Assembly: GCA_025452255.1 (NCBI GenBank)
Contig: CP104974.1
Location: forward strand, 496,001 to 560,000
Length of the DNA stretch: 64,000 nucleotides
DNA from: Devosia sp. A8/3-2
GTDB taxonomy: Bacteria; Pseudomonadota; Alphaproteobacteria; Rhizobiales; Devosiaceae
Reading direction: 5' to 3'
The notes beneath the pieces are model-generated. The model was not told the DNA's origin and searched no databases. It was given only the letters and a program-made list of their open reading frames with translations. Below are positions 54,772 through 64,000 of this stretch, piece by piece; within the stretch, counting starts at the first letter, position 1; every line of letters starts with the position of its first letter. The position numbers and the translations under genes are program-made.

Positions 54772-56284
54772 ATGGCACTTTCGCCGCGGCTCGAATTTCG
54801 GCAGGCTCAAAGCCTGACGCTGACGCCGCAATTGATGCAGTCGATCCGGCTGCTGCAACTAAGCCATCTCGAACTCAACGATTTCGTCGATGCCGAATTG
54901 CTGCGCAACCCGCTGCTCGAGCGCGAGGACGGGGCCGAGCCGGGCGACGCCGAACCCGCCGAAGTGCCGGAGCGCAGCACCGAAATCAGCGCCTATGAGG
55001 ATACGGTCGAGCGCGGCGAGCGCATCCAGGATGCCGGCTCCATCGCCGATGGCTATGATACCGCGGTCGAGAATGTGTTTCCCGACCGGGCGGCGCAGGA
55101 CCAATTGATCCCCACCAGCCGGCTGGACCGGAACGGGGCCAGCGAGAGCGGGGACGCGCCCGACATCGATCAATTCGTGGCCTCGCGTCCCTTGCTGTCC
55201 GAACATCTGGAGGCGCAGGCCAATCTGATCCTGCGCATGCCCGCCGACCGGATGATTGCGCGCCATCTGATCGACAATCTCAACGAGGCCGGCTATCTCG
55301 CCGTCGAGCTGGACGCCATTGCCGACTTGCTGGGGGCCGAGCTGGCCGATGTCGAGGCGGTGCTGGGGGCCTTGCAGGGGTGCGATCCGGTGGGGGTATT
55401 TGCCCGCACCGTGCCGGAATGCCTTGCCATGCAATTGGCCGAGCGCGACCGGCTTGACCCGATGATGCAGGCATTGCTCGACAATATTGGGCTCCTGGCC
55501 GAGCACAATGTGGTGGGGTTGCTGCGCGCGGTGGGCTGCGACCGCGAGGACCCGGCCGACATGCTGGCCGAAATCCGCCGGCTCGATCCCAAGCCGGGCC
55601 CGGCCTTTGACAGCGGGCCGATCAGAATCGGTGGTGCCCGATGTCTTCGTGCGGCCGGGGCCCGATGGCGCCCGGCAGATCGAACTCAATACTGAAGTGC
55701 TGCCGCGCGTACTGGTCAACCGCGTCTACTATACCAGCGTCACCAAAAAGACCCGCGAACCGGCCGAGAAGGCGTTCCTCTCCGATTGCCCGGCCACCGC
55801 CAATTGGCTGACCAAGAGTCTGGACCAGCGGGCGCAGACGATTTTGAAAGTGGCGGCAGAAATCGTGCGGCAGCAGGATCAGTTCCTGGTGCATGGCATC
55901 GCCCATTTGCGGCCGATGACGCTCAAAATGGTCGCCGAAACCATCGACATGCATGAATCGACCGTCAGCCGGGTCACCTCGAACAAATATATCGCCACCC
56001 CGCGCGGCCTGTTCGAGATGAAATATTTCTTCACCACTGCGATCGCCTCCAGCGACGGCGGCGGGGATCACTCGGCCGAGGCGGTGCGCCACCGCATCCG
56101 CCAATTGATCGAGGCCGAGGCCATCACCGACGTGCTCTCGGACGACACCATTGCCGAGCTGCTGCATAAGGAACAGGGGATCGACCTAGCCCGGCGCACC
56201 GTCGCCAAATACCGGGAGGGCATGAATATTCCCTCCTCCGTGATCCGCCGCCGGCAGAAGAAGAATCTGGAACACGCCGGCTAG
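54772..56284 (+). CDS. rpoN: RNA polymerase sigma-54 factor RpoN
   Basis: About 504 residues from ATG 54772 (MALSPRLEFRQAQSLTLTPQ). Region I is Gln/Leu-rich (MQSIRLLQLSHLEL), then the acidic region II, the core-binding domain, the helix-turn-helix HESTVSRVTSNKYIATPRG and the RpoN box ARRTVAKYRE. An extra A at 55624 interrupts the frame between GPI and ESVVPDVFVRPGPDG. It directs transcription of nitrogen and other activator-dependent genes. Position after lptB is typical for alphaproteobacteria. Confidence 0.95.
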
Positions 56285-56385
56285 AGCAGCCTTTGCGATT
56301 GCCCAATATGGGGCAGAGCCCCTATGGTCCTTCTGGGCAAAAGTGGGACGAATCGCGCGCCTGCTGCCACCGGATTTGAGTGTGC

Positions 56386-58078
56386 ATGGGCAAGGCGGAA
56401 ACCAAGACGATCCAAACCCGGTCTGGATCCCGCTCGATCACATTTTATCTGCTGGTGCTGGCCTTTGCCGGCATCGTGCCGAGCTTTCTGTTCGCCGGCA
56501 TTCTGATCCAGCGCAATCAGGCGGCGCAGGAAAGCATCGTCGAAACGCTGATCGTGGCGACGTCGCGCTCCATCGTGCAGGCCATGGAACGCGAAATTGC
56601 CGCCAATATCACGACGTTGCGCGTGCTGGCCGCCTCCCCTGCCCTGCGCTCGGGCGATTATCGCAGCTTTTACGATACCAGCGTCGTGGCGCTGGCGGGC
56701 ACCAATGCCAATCTGTTCATCGTCAATCCCGATTTCACTACCTTTGCCAGCACGCGCTCCTTCTGACAGCCCGCCCAACATGACCAATGACATTGCCTCC
56801 AGCGAGCGGGCCTTTGCCGGTGTCGAGCCAGTCGTCACCGATCTGGTATTTGGCGCGGTGTCCCGCCAATGGGTCTACAATATCCTGCTGCCGGTCGATC
56901 TGGCAGAGGGCCGCAAGCTCATCGCGCTCAACCAGCCCGCCAACAATTTTGCCGGAGCGCTGTCGGCCAATAGCCTGCCCCGTGGCTGGAACACGGCACT
57001 GCTCGACAATGAGGGACGGATCATCGCCGCCACGCCCGGCGTGGGCGAAGCGGGCGAGGAATTTGCCCCGTTCAACGCCATGGCCCGAGCCTTCTCCCCG
57101 GGCTGGCAACATCTGGACACCAAACAGGGCGCCGCTTTGGGCGTGATCCAGCGCTCGGTCACCACCGGTTGGCGACTGGTGGCCCGGGCTCCGGTCTCGA
57201 GTATTTCCCAACCATTGCTCATCGCCGTGCTGATGCTGATCGCCGGCGGCATCGTGCTGCTCGGGCTGATCTCGGCGGCCCTTTTGTGGGGGAGCAAACG
57301 CATCGGCAGTTCGGTGCGCGGCCCGGCGCGCGATGCGCGGCGGCTGGGCGCAGGAGAGCCGGTGGTCGCCAAGCCCTATCCGGTCTCGGAAATTGCCGAA
57401 GTCTCCGAGGCGCTGGAACAGGCGTCCGAAGTCCGCCGGGCCGCCGAGCGCGAAGTGCGGTTCCTGCTGCGCGAATTGGCGCATCGCTCCAAGAACCAGA
57501 TGACCGTCATCGCCGCCATGGCCAAGCAGACCGCCCGCGGCGCCACCGACCTGCCCAGCTATGTGCAGGCCTTTGAGCGGCGCATTCTGGGGCTGGCCCG
57601 CTCGACCGACCTGTTGCTCACCCATGGTACGGCCGGCGTACTGCTGGGTGAATTGATCGAACACCATATCGAGCCATTCCGTCCGGTAGCGTCCGGCCGT
57701 GTGCATATTGCCGGCCCCGCTGTGCGGCTCAATGGCCGAGCGGCACAAACCCCGGGCATGGCGGTGCATGAATTGGCCACCAACGCGGTTAAATATGGTG
57801 CCTTTCTCGATGACGAGGGGCATTTGTCGGTCACCCGGCAAAAGGATGACGAGCGGCTCGAGCTGGTCTGGCGGGAGACCCTGATGCGGGCGCTGGAGGC
57901 CAGCGAGCGCAGTGGCTTTGGCACCACGGTGCTCAAATCCATGGTCGGGCGGGCGCTTGATGCTGATGTCGAGCGGATTTATCATACGGATGGGCTGGAG
58001 TGGCGCTTCGCCATTCCCCTTCTCGGCATCGATCCGGCTCTGGCCCCTGCCCCGGCCGACGAGCCTGATTCGGAATAA
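56386..58078 (+). CDS. HWE-type sensor histidine kinase
   Basis: About 564 residues. Two transmembrane segments ([19 protein letters not shown], and [18 protein letters not shown]) enclose a periplasmic dCache-like sensor domain. A T inserted at 56764 breaks the frame after ASTRSF, continuing as [17 protein letters not shown]. The kinase core has [20 protein letters not shown] and [13 protein letters not shown], the HWE/HisKA_2 pattern. No response regulator lies adjacent, as is common for this class in general-stress signalling. The ligand is unknown. Confidence 0.88.
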
Positions 58079-58215
58079 ATTCTGGCGTTATCCCCCGCTT
58101 TGCCCTATATGCAGCCCCAAGTTCGGCGCCTTTGCGGGCACCGGGCGTCAACGGCCCCGCCTCGGACGACATCCTGGCCGGGGCGACCCAATCCTCCTTT
58201 GAAGGGATATTTCCG

Positions 58216-58485
58216 ATGTCGATTACTGCCGAGCGCAAGACTGCTCTCATTCAGGAATATGCAACCAAGCCAAACGATACGGGCTCGCCCGAAGTGCAGG
58301 TTGCCATCCTCTCCGAGCGCATTGCCAACCTCACCGAGCACTTCAAGGATCACGGCAAGGACAACCATTCCCGCCGCGGCCTGCTCAAGCTCGTCTCGAC
58401 CCGTCGCAGCCTGCTTGACTATGTCAAGAAGATCGACGACGCCCGTTACAAGACCTTGATCGAAAAGCTCGGCCTGCGCCGCTAA
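58216..58485 (+). CDS. rpsO: 30S ribosomal protein S15
   Basis: Intact 89 residues, [21 protein letters not shown] to IEKLGLRR. Primary binder of the 16S rRNA central domain; the motif [19 protein letters not shown] is characteristic. Followed by a strong stem-loop and pnp, the standard order. Confidence 0.98.
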   Translation: MSITAERKTALIQEYATKPNDTGSPEVQVAILSERIANLTEHFKDHGKDNHSRRGLLKLVSTRRSLLDYVKKIDDARYKTLIEKLGLRR

Positions 58486-58502
58486 GCGCAGGTTTTGAAC
58501 TT

Positions 58503-58529
58503 GCGAATGCGGGGATTCTCCGCATTCGC
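58503..58529 (+). terminator. Stem-loop between rpsO and pnp
   Basis: 10-bp perfect stem GCGAATGCGG/CCGCATTCGC, 7-base loop, then CTTTG. The 327-base gap to pnp also must contain its leader; I see no further gene in it. Confidence 0.75.
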
Positions 58530-58812
58530 CTTTGTCGCCAGATTCCGCCCAGACCCGTTCATCGGGATAGCGGAAATGGGGCGCCAGCGTAGACCGGCAA
58601 GTGCCGGAGCATGGCAGGATTATTGGCCGCTTCTTTGGGGAGCTGCTTGTTGTCTTGCCCATGTTTCGTCCTAGCCAGCTGTAACAGTGCCTGATTTTGA
58701 GCCTTTTGCGCACATGGGGTGCGCTGGAGGTGCGGGCACACCGGATGAGTTCGTGGGTTTTGCTACGCCCCCCGCGTTCCCGCTCAGCCGGCAGAATGGA
58801 AAGACGAACAAG

Positions 58813-60951
58813 ATGACCATCAATTTCGACCATCATAAAGTCGAGCTCAACTGGGGCGGCCAGCCCCTCACGCTCGAAACCGGCAAGATCGCCCGCCGGG
58901 CCGATGGCGCCGTGCTCGCCACGCTGGGTGAAACCGTGCTGCTGGCGACTGTCGTCAGCGCCAAGTCGCCCAAGCCGGGCATCGATTTCTTCCCGCTGAC
59001 CGTCAACTACCGGGAAAAGTATTTTGCCGCCGGCAAGATCCCCGGTGGCTATTTCAAGCGTGAAGGCCGACCGACCGAAGCCGAGACGCTGACCAGCCGC
59101 CTGATCGACCGTCCGATCCGCCCGCTGTTCCCCGATGGCTACAAGAACGAGACCCGGGTCATCGTCACCGTGCTCCAGCATGACATGGAGAACAACCCGG
59201 ACGTGCTGGCCATGGTCGCCGCCTCCGCGGCCCTCACCATTTCCGGCGTGCCCTTCATGGGCCCGATCGGCGCTGCCCGCGTTGGTTATGTCGATGGCGA
59301 ATATGTGCTCAACCTGCCCGTCGACCGCCGCGCCGACAGCAAGCTCGACTCGGTCATGGCCGGCACTGCCGATGCCGTGCTGATGGTTGAATCGGAAGCC
59401 AAGGAACTCAGTGAAGAAGTCATGCTGGGCGCCGTGATGTTCGGCCATGCCGAGAGCCGCAAGGTGATCGATGCCATCATCAAGCTGGCGGAACTCGCCG
59501 CCAAGGATGCCCGTGATTTCGAGCCGGAAGATCATTCCGCCATCGAAACCGAAATGCTGGGCGTGGTCGAAGCCGATCTGCGCGCTGCCTATAAGCTGAC
59601 CAAGAAGGAAGAGCGCTACGCTGCCGTCGACGCCGTCAAGGCCGTCGCCAAGGCGCATTTCGCTGCCCGCGTCGAAGCTGGCGAACTCTCGGCCGAAGAT
59701 GTTGGTGCAGTGTTCAAGCACCTGCAGGCCAAGGTCGTGCGCTGGAACGTGCTCGACACCGGCCTGCGCATCGATGGTCGCGATCTTTCGACCGTCCGCC
59801 CGATCGTTTCCGAAGTTGGCGTTCTGCCCCGCACCCATGGTTCGGCGCTGTTCACCCGCGGGGAAACCCGGGCGCTGGTCGTTGCGACCCCGGGCACCGG
59901 CGAAGACGAGCAGTATATCGACTCGCTCGAAGGCACCCAGAAGCAGAACTTCCTGCTGCATTACAACTTCCCTCCCTATTCGGTGGGTGAAGCTGGCCGC
60001 ATGGGTTCGCCCGGCCGTCGTGAAATCGGCCACGGCAAGCTGGCTCGGCGCGCGATCAACCCGATCCGCCCCTCGGTCGAAGAATTCCCCTATACGATCC
60101 GTATCGTGTCCGAGATCACCGAATCCAATGGTTCGTCCTCAATGGCAACCGTCTGCGGCACTTCGCTGGCGCTGATGGATGCCGGCGTGCCGCTGGCTCG
60201 CCCTGTCGCTGGTATCGCCATGGGCCTGATCCTCGAAGGCGAGAAGTTTGCTGTTCTCAGCGACATTCTCGGCGACGAAGATCACTCGGGCGACATGGAC
60301 TTCAAGGTGGCTGGTACCGATCAGGGTATCACGAGCCTGCAGATGGACATCAAGATCGCCGGCATTACCGAGCAGATCATGCAGATCGCGCTGGGTCAGG
60401 CCAAGGACGGCCGTATCCACATCTCGGGCGAAATGGCCAAGGCCATCACCGCGTCCCGTTCGGAAGTGGGCGAGTTTGCTCCGCGCATCGAGACCATCAA
60501 GATCCCGACCGAAAAGATCCGTGAAGTGATCGGCACCGGCGGCAAGGTGATCCACGAGATCGTCGAAAAGACCGGCGCCAAGATCAATATCGATGACGAT
60601 GGCACGATCAAGATTGCCTCCAGCGACGGCGCGCAGATCGATGCGGCCATCAAGTGGATCAAGTCGATCACCGACGAAGCCGAAGTGGGCGCCATCTATC
60701 AGGGCACCGTCGTCAAGACCGCCGATTTCGGCGCCTTCGTCAACTTCTTCGGCGCCAAGGATGGCTCGGTGCACATCTCCCAGCTGGCCGACCAGCGCGT
60801 TGCCAAGACCACCGACGTGGTCAAGGAAGGCGACAAGGTCTGGGTCAAGCTGCTCGGCTTTGACGAGCGCGGCAAGGTTCGCCTCTCCATGAAGGTTGTC
60901 GACCGGGCGACCGGCAAGGAAATCAAGACGGAAGAAGCCGCTGCCGAGTAA
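58813..60951 (+). CDS. pnp: Polyribonucleotide nucleotidyltransferase (PNPase)
   Basis: Intact 712 residues from ATG 58813 ([16 protein letters not shown]). Phosphorolytic 3'-5' exoribonuclease and degradosome component. First RNase PH domain with [20 protein letters not shown], second with [20 protein letters not shown] and [12 protein letters not shown] [13 protein letters not shown], then the KH domain [15 protein letters not shown] and the S1 domain [19 protein letters not shown]. It shows no frame errors over 2.1 kb, unlike most neighbours. Confidence 0.98.
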   Translation: MTINFDHHKVELNWGGQPLTLETGKIARRADGAVLATLGETVLLATVVSAKSPKPGIDFFPLTVNYREKYFAAGKIPGGYFKREGRPTEAETLTSRLIDRPIRPLFPDGYKNETRVIVTVLQHDMENNPDVLAMVAASAALTISGVPFMGPIGAARVGYVDGEYVLNLPVDRRADSKLDSVMAGTADAVLMVESEAKELSEEVMLGAVMFGHAESRKVIDAIIKLAELAAKDARDFEPEDHSAIETEMLGVVEADLRAAYKLTKKEERYAAVDAVKAVAKAHFAARVEAGELSAEDVGAVFKHLQAKVVRWNVLDTGLRIDGRDLSTVRPIVSEVGVLPRTHGSALFTRGETRALVVATPGTGEDEQYIDSLEGTQKQNFLLHYNFPPYSVGEAGRMGSPGRREIGHGKLARRAINPIRPSVEEFPYTIRIVSEITESNGSSSMATVCGTSLALMDAGVPLARPVAGIAMGLILEGEKFAVLSDILGDEDHSGDMDFKVAGTDQGITSLQMDIKIAGITEQIMQIALGQAKDGRIHISGEMAKAITASRSEVGEFAPRIETIKIPTEKIREVIGTGGKVIHEIVEKTGAKINIDDDGTIKIASSDGAQIDAAIKWIKSITDEAEVGAIYQGTVVKTADFGAFVNFFGAKDGSVHISQLADQRVAKTTDVVKEGDKVWVKLLGFDERGKVRLSMKVVDRATGKEIKTEEAAAE

Positions 60952-60975
60952 TCCGGCCGGCTCCAGCATTCAGGG

Positions 60976-61006
60976 AAGGCCCGGATATTCCGGGCCTTTT
61001 CGTTTT
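60976..61006 (+). terminator. Rho-independent terminator after pnp
   Basis: Stem AAGGCCCGGA/TCCGGGCCTT with loop TAT and T-rich tail TTCGTTTTT. Confidence 0.88.
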
Positions 61007-61169
61007 TGTGGTAACTTTGCAACAAGCATAAGTGCTTCACTTTCCTGCGAGGAACCGATGGCCTTGCATCCCGTTCGGCAAGTGATGCTTTCCTGCACTA
61101 TGCAAGTCCACTTTGGCTGCATAGGTCATTGCTAACTCAACCTAATTGCGTCGTCCCATAGGATTCGCT

Positions 61170-61811
61170 GTGCTCAATCGCCGTTTGTTTATGATCGGTA
61201 TGCCCCTCGCTCTGGCCGCTTGCACCACTTCGCGTGCTCCGGTGGTCGAAGAACCCCGTATCGATCCCTATTATCAGGCCATGTATGGCGCTGTGTATAA
61301 CGAGCCCTTCCCCATCGCTGCGATGGATCTGCGCCACGTCGACCCGCAATGGTGGCGCCGGAAGTCCCTTATGTGACCTCCGAGCCGGTCGGCACCATTG
61401 TTGTCGATACCCCGGCCCGCTTCCTCTATCTGGTGCTCGAAGGCGGCCGTGCGCTGCGCTACGGCATCGGCGTGGGCAAGTCCGAGGCCACGGTGTTCCG
61501 CGGCACCGCCACGATCGGCCGCAAGGCCCAGTGGCCGCGCTGGACGCCCACCCAGTCCATGATCAAGCGCGAGCCCGACCGCTATGGCCCCTATGCCGGC
61601 GGCATGGAAGGCGGCCCGACCAATCCGCTGGGCCCGCGCGCTCTATCTCTACAAGAATGGCAATGACACGCTGTTCCGCATGCATGGCACGACCGAGCCC
61701 TACACCATCGGCACCAATGTTTCCTCGGGCTGTATCCGCCTGATGAACCAGGACATTCTGGACCTCTATGCCCGCGTTCCCACTGGCACCCGCGTCGTGG
61801 TGATCAACTAA
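61170..61811 (+). CDS. L,D-transpeptidase (YkuD domain), lipoprotein
   Basis: About 215 residues from GTG 61170, with AGGA seven bases upstream; TTG 61146 is possible. Lipoprotein signal MLNRRLFMIGMPLALAACTT. Breaks: one C missing near 61352 and one GC missing from the GCGCGC run at 61634-61641. The YkuD domain starts TIVVDTPARFLYLVLEGGR, and the catalytic region is LFRMHGTTEP and VSSGCIRLMNQD. Paralogue of the gene at 12217-12912; both probably act on peptidoglycan in the periplasm. Confidence 0.9.
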
Positions 61812-61911
61812 CGCGGCCCTCGGGCCATTATCGCGACAGCGGGGATCCTTGTTTCGGAATCCGTAGTCACCGAAAAAGATTGCCGCTGCCGCGACAATGG
61901 CCTGAAAATAC

Positions 61912-61940
61912 AAGACCCGGCTCGCAAGAGCCGGGTCTTT
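61912..61940. terminator. Bidirectional terminator
   Basis: 12-bp perfect stem AAGACCCGGCTC/GAGCCGGGTCTT around GCAA with T or A flanks on both sides, between the L,D-transpeptidase and the converging histidine phosphatase. Confidence 0.9.
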
Positions 61941-61973
61941 TGGTTTGTGGGGAAGCTCGGGCCGCGAGCCTGC

Positions 61974-62515
61974 CTAGATGATGGTCAACGACCTGCCTTC
62001 TACCGCTATGGCCATTGGAAGGGTCAGCGCGTTCCAGAAGGATACTGGATTGATGCCGGTCGTGCGGGCGAGATAGAGGGTCAGCGCGGTGCCGTGAGTA
62101 ACCAGCGCGACATTGCCGCGGCTTTGCTCCGCGCTGCGCTCTACGGCTGCCGAGAAGCGCGAGAAGACCCGGTCGGCTGTCTCTTCGCCAAAGGCCAGTT
62201 CACCGGGTTGAGCGAAGAACCGGGCAATGCCCGCCTCGAATTCGGGCCTTGGCAGATAGCCGACATTGGCCCGTTCATGCTCGTGCAGGTCGCTGTCCAG
62301 CTCCAGCGGTAGTTTCAGGGCGAGGCGATCGCCTCGGCTGTTTGGCGGTCCTTTGGCTCATCGCTGGAGATGACAGCGCCGATGCCATGACCAACCAGCC
62401 GGTCGGCAAGCGACGTCGCCGCTGCATGGCCTTCTGCACTGAGCACCCAATCACGGGCCGGCAGTGCCGGATCGATCAGCGGTGCGCTGTGTCGGATGAA
62501 GATCAGCTTGGCCAT
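61974..62515 (-). CDS. Histidine phosphatase family protein
   Basis: About 180 residues. [20 protein letters not shown] has the phosphoglycerate-mutase-type R-H-S motif (H is the nucleophile). [16 protein letters not shown] is followed, after a one-base break near 62323, by [33 protein letters not shown] and [13 protein letters not shown] with the second catalytic His. The substrate is unknown. It follows infB in the same direction at 73 bases. Confidence 0.85.
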
Positions 62516-62588
62516 GGTGCCACCCTAAATGACAAAGGGCACGGTTTGCACCGCGCCCTTTGCAAAAATCGTGTCTGCCAATCGAGGC

Positions 62589-64000
62589 CTACAGCGTCCG
62601 CTGTACCGTCTCGACGCGGAAGCATTCGATGACGTCGCCAGCGCATGTCTTCGTAGTTTTCGAAGGCCATGCCGCATTCTCGGCCGGTCTGGACTTCCTT
62701 GACTTCGTCCTTGAAGCGCTTGAGCGTCTTGAGCTTGCCTTCGTGGATAACGACGTTGTCGTGGATAAGACGCACGCCGGCGCCGCGTTCCACGATACCC
62801 TCGGTAATCCGGCAACCGGCAACCTTGCCGACCTTGGTGATCGAGAAGACTTCCAGAATTTCGGCATTGCCGATGAAGGTTTCGCGCCGCTCGGGCTTGA
62901 GCAGACCGCTCATCGCCGCCTTCACGTCATCCACGAGATCGTAGATGATGTTGTAATAGCGGATTTCGATGCCGTCGCGGGTGGCCGAGTCGGTGGCCTG
63001 CTTGTTGGCGCGCACGTTGAAGCCGATGACGATGGCGTTCGAAGCCGAAGCCGAGGTCACGTCGGATTCGGTGATGCCACCCACGCCGCTCATCAGGATC
63101 TGCGCCGACACTTCATCGGTCGAGAGCTTGTTGAGCGAAGCCACGATCGCTTCTGACCGAACCCTGCACGTCGCCCTTGATGATCAGCGGGAACTTGGAG
63201 ATGCCGGCGATCTTGAGCTGATTCATCATCTGCTCAAGGCTCGTCGCACCGCCGCCGGCCGTCTTTTCACGGATGGCGCGCTGACGATATTCGGTGACTT
63301 CTGCGGGCACGCGCTTCGGTCTCGACCACCGAGAAGCGGTCGCCCGCGCTCGGCACGCCGGTAAAGCCCAGCACTTCCACCGGAATGGAGGGGCCGGCTT
63401 CCTTGACCTGCTCGCCCTTGTCGTTGATCAGGGCGCGTACACGGGCAAACTCGGTGCCGGCGACGAGAATATCGCCGATAGCCAGAGTGCCGCGCTGCAC
63501 GAGGACGGTCGCAACCGCACCGCGACCGCGATCGAGCTTGGCTTCGATGACCAGACCTTCGGCACGGCCATCACGGGCCACACGCAGTTCGAGCACTTCA
63601 GCCTGCAGCAGGATGGTTTCGAGCAGCTTGTCCAGACCCGCCCGGGTCTTGGCTGACACTTCCACGTCCAGCACGTCGCCGCCCATGGATTCCACGAACA
63701 CTTCGTGCTGCAGCAGCTCGGTGCGAACGCGGGTCGGATTGGCTTCGGGCTTATCCATCTTGTTGATGGCCACGATGATCGGAACCCCGGCCGCCTTGGC
63801 GTGCTTGATGGATTCGATGGTCTGGGGCATCACGCCGTCATCGGCCGCCACGACCAGAACCGCGATATCGGTCGCCTGAGCGCCGCGAGCACGCATGGCG
63901 GTGAACGCCTCGTGGCCCGGGGTATCGAGGAAGGTGATCTTGTTCCCGTTCTTTTCGACTCGGTAAGCGCCGATATGCTGGGTAATGCCACCGGCCTCGC
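62589..64000 (-). CDS. infB: Translation initiation factor IF-2 (5' part outside the window)
   Basis: The C-terminal 470 or so residues of IF-2, which positions initiator tRNA on the ribosome. At the window edge [16 protein letters not shown] is followed by G3 DTPGHEAF and G4 NKMDKP, then domains II to IV with [15 protein letters not shown] and the end [10 protein letters not shown]. Three breaks: extra bases at 63302 and 63154 (CGAA sites) and one GC lost at 62638-62644. The start lies beyond base 64000. Confidence 0.95.

Noticed and set aside
58105-60033. 642-residue antisense open frame opposite pnp
   Set aside because: Shadow of an intact, certain gene with no ribosome site or recognisable domain.

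Overview
The window looks like the chromosomal origin-proximal region of an alphaproteobacterium of the order Hyphomicrobiales, most like Devosia and relatives. The evidence is the dnaA-dnaN-recF-gyrB run at the left end, high GC, the ActS/ActR (RegB/RegA) pair, the rnd-lptC-lptA-lptB-rpoN block, DUF2852 and DUF1801 family proteins, an HWE-type histidine kinase, and short palindromic intergenic repeats of the kind common in this order. There are no rRNA genes, insertion sequences, phage genes or CRISPR arrays; one tRNA (Leu, CAG) is present. Assignments are from reading the translated sequence and recalling family motifs; no database search was run.

A caution for all coordinates: most protein genes are interrupted by small indels (roughly 60-70 in 64 kb), even in essential genes such as gyrB, dnaN, lepA, rpoN and infB. 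Protein similarity continues directly in another frame, so I annotate each gene across its breaks and treat the breaks as probable sequencing errors. They fall into repeated classes: one-base changes in C or G runs, an extra A turning CGAA into CAGAA (12 sites), and loss of one GC from GCGCGC (6 sites). pnp, dnaA, lptB, lptC, rpsO and several others are intact.

Layout. 0-7 kb: replication genes, then a GNAT acetyltransferase. 7-17 kb: a SnoaL-like protein, a flavin-dependent monooxygenase-like protein, a class A penicillin-binding protein with an unusual repetitive tail, an L,D-transpeptidase, small secreted proteins and a LysR regulator. 15.6-19.3 kb: the ActS-ActR redox two-component system followed by an MBL-fold RNA-processing exonuclease-like protein. 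19.4-24.1 kb: DUF2852, a YgjP-like metallohydrolase, an extensin-like protein, lepA and a small secreted protein. 24.5-27 kb: a single lower-GC accessory gene encoding a DUF4062 (TIR-like fold) domain joined to HEAT-like repeats, the best candidate for an undescribed (possibly defence) protein. 27-32 kb: glutathione peroxidase, a short UvrA paralogue and an ArsR-SRPBCC pair.

32.3-44.4 kb is a sugar or polyol uptake and catabolism locus. A seven-gene minus-strand operon encodes two solute-binding proteins, two permeases, two Gfo/Idh/MocA oxidoreductases and an ATPase. A TetR regulator follows, then a plus-strand operon with a third Gfo/Idh/MocA enzyme, a DUF993 aldolase-like protein and a sugar-phosphate isomerase/epimerase. 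A shared palindrome (TAAC-N6-GTTAC) lies in front of both operons and probably ties them together under the TetR protein.

44.4-64 kb: DUF2147, a TrmA/RlmD-type RNA methyltransferase, a fused D-lactate dehydrogenase-like flavo/Fe-S enzyme, a PadR regulator with a perfect 15-bp inverted repeat in its promoter, an NDUFA9-like epimerase, tRNA-Leu, the LPS-transport block leading to rpoN (with a consensus sigma-54 promoter in front of it), an HWE kinase, rpsO-pnp, a second L,D-transpeptidase, a histidine phosphatase, and the 3' part of infB at the right edge.
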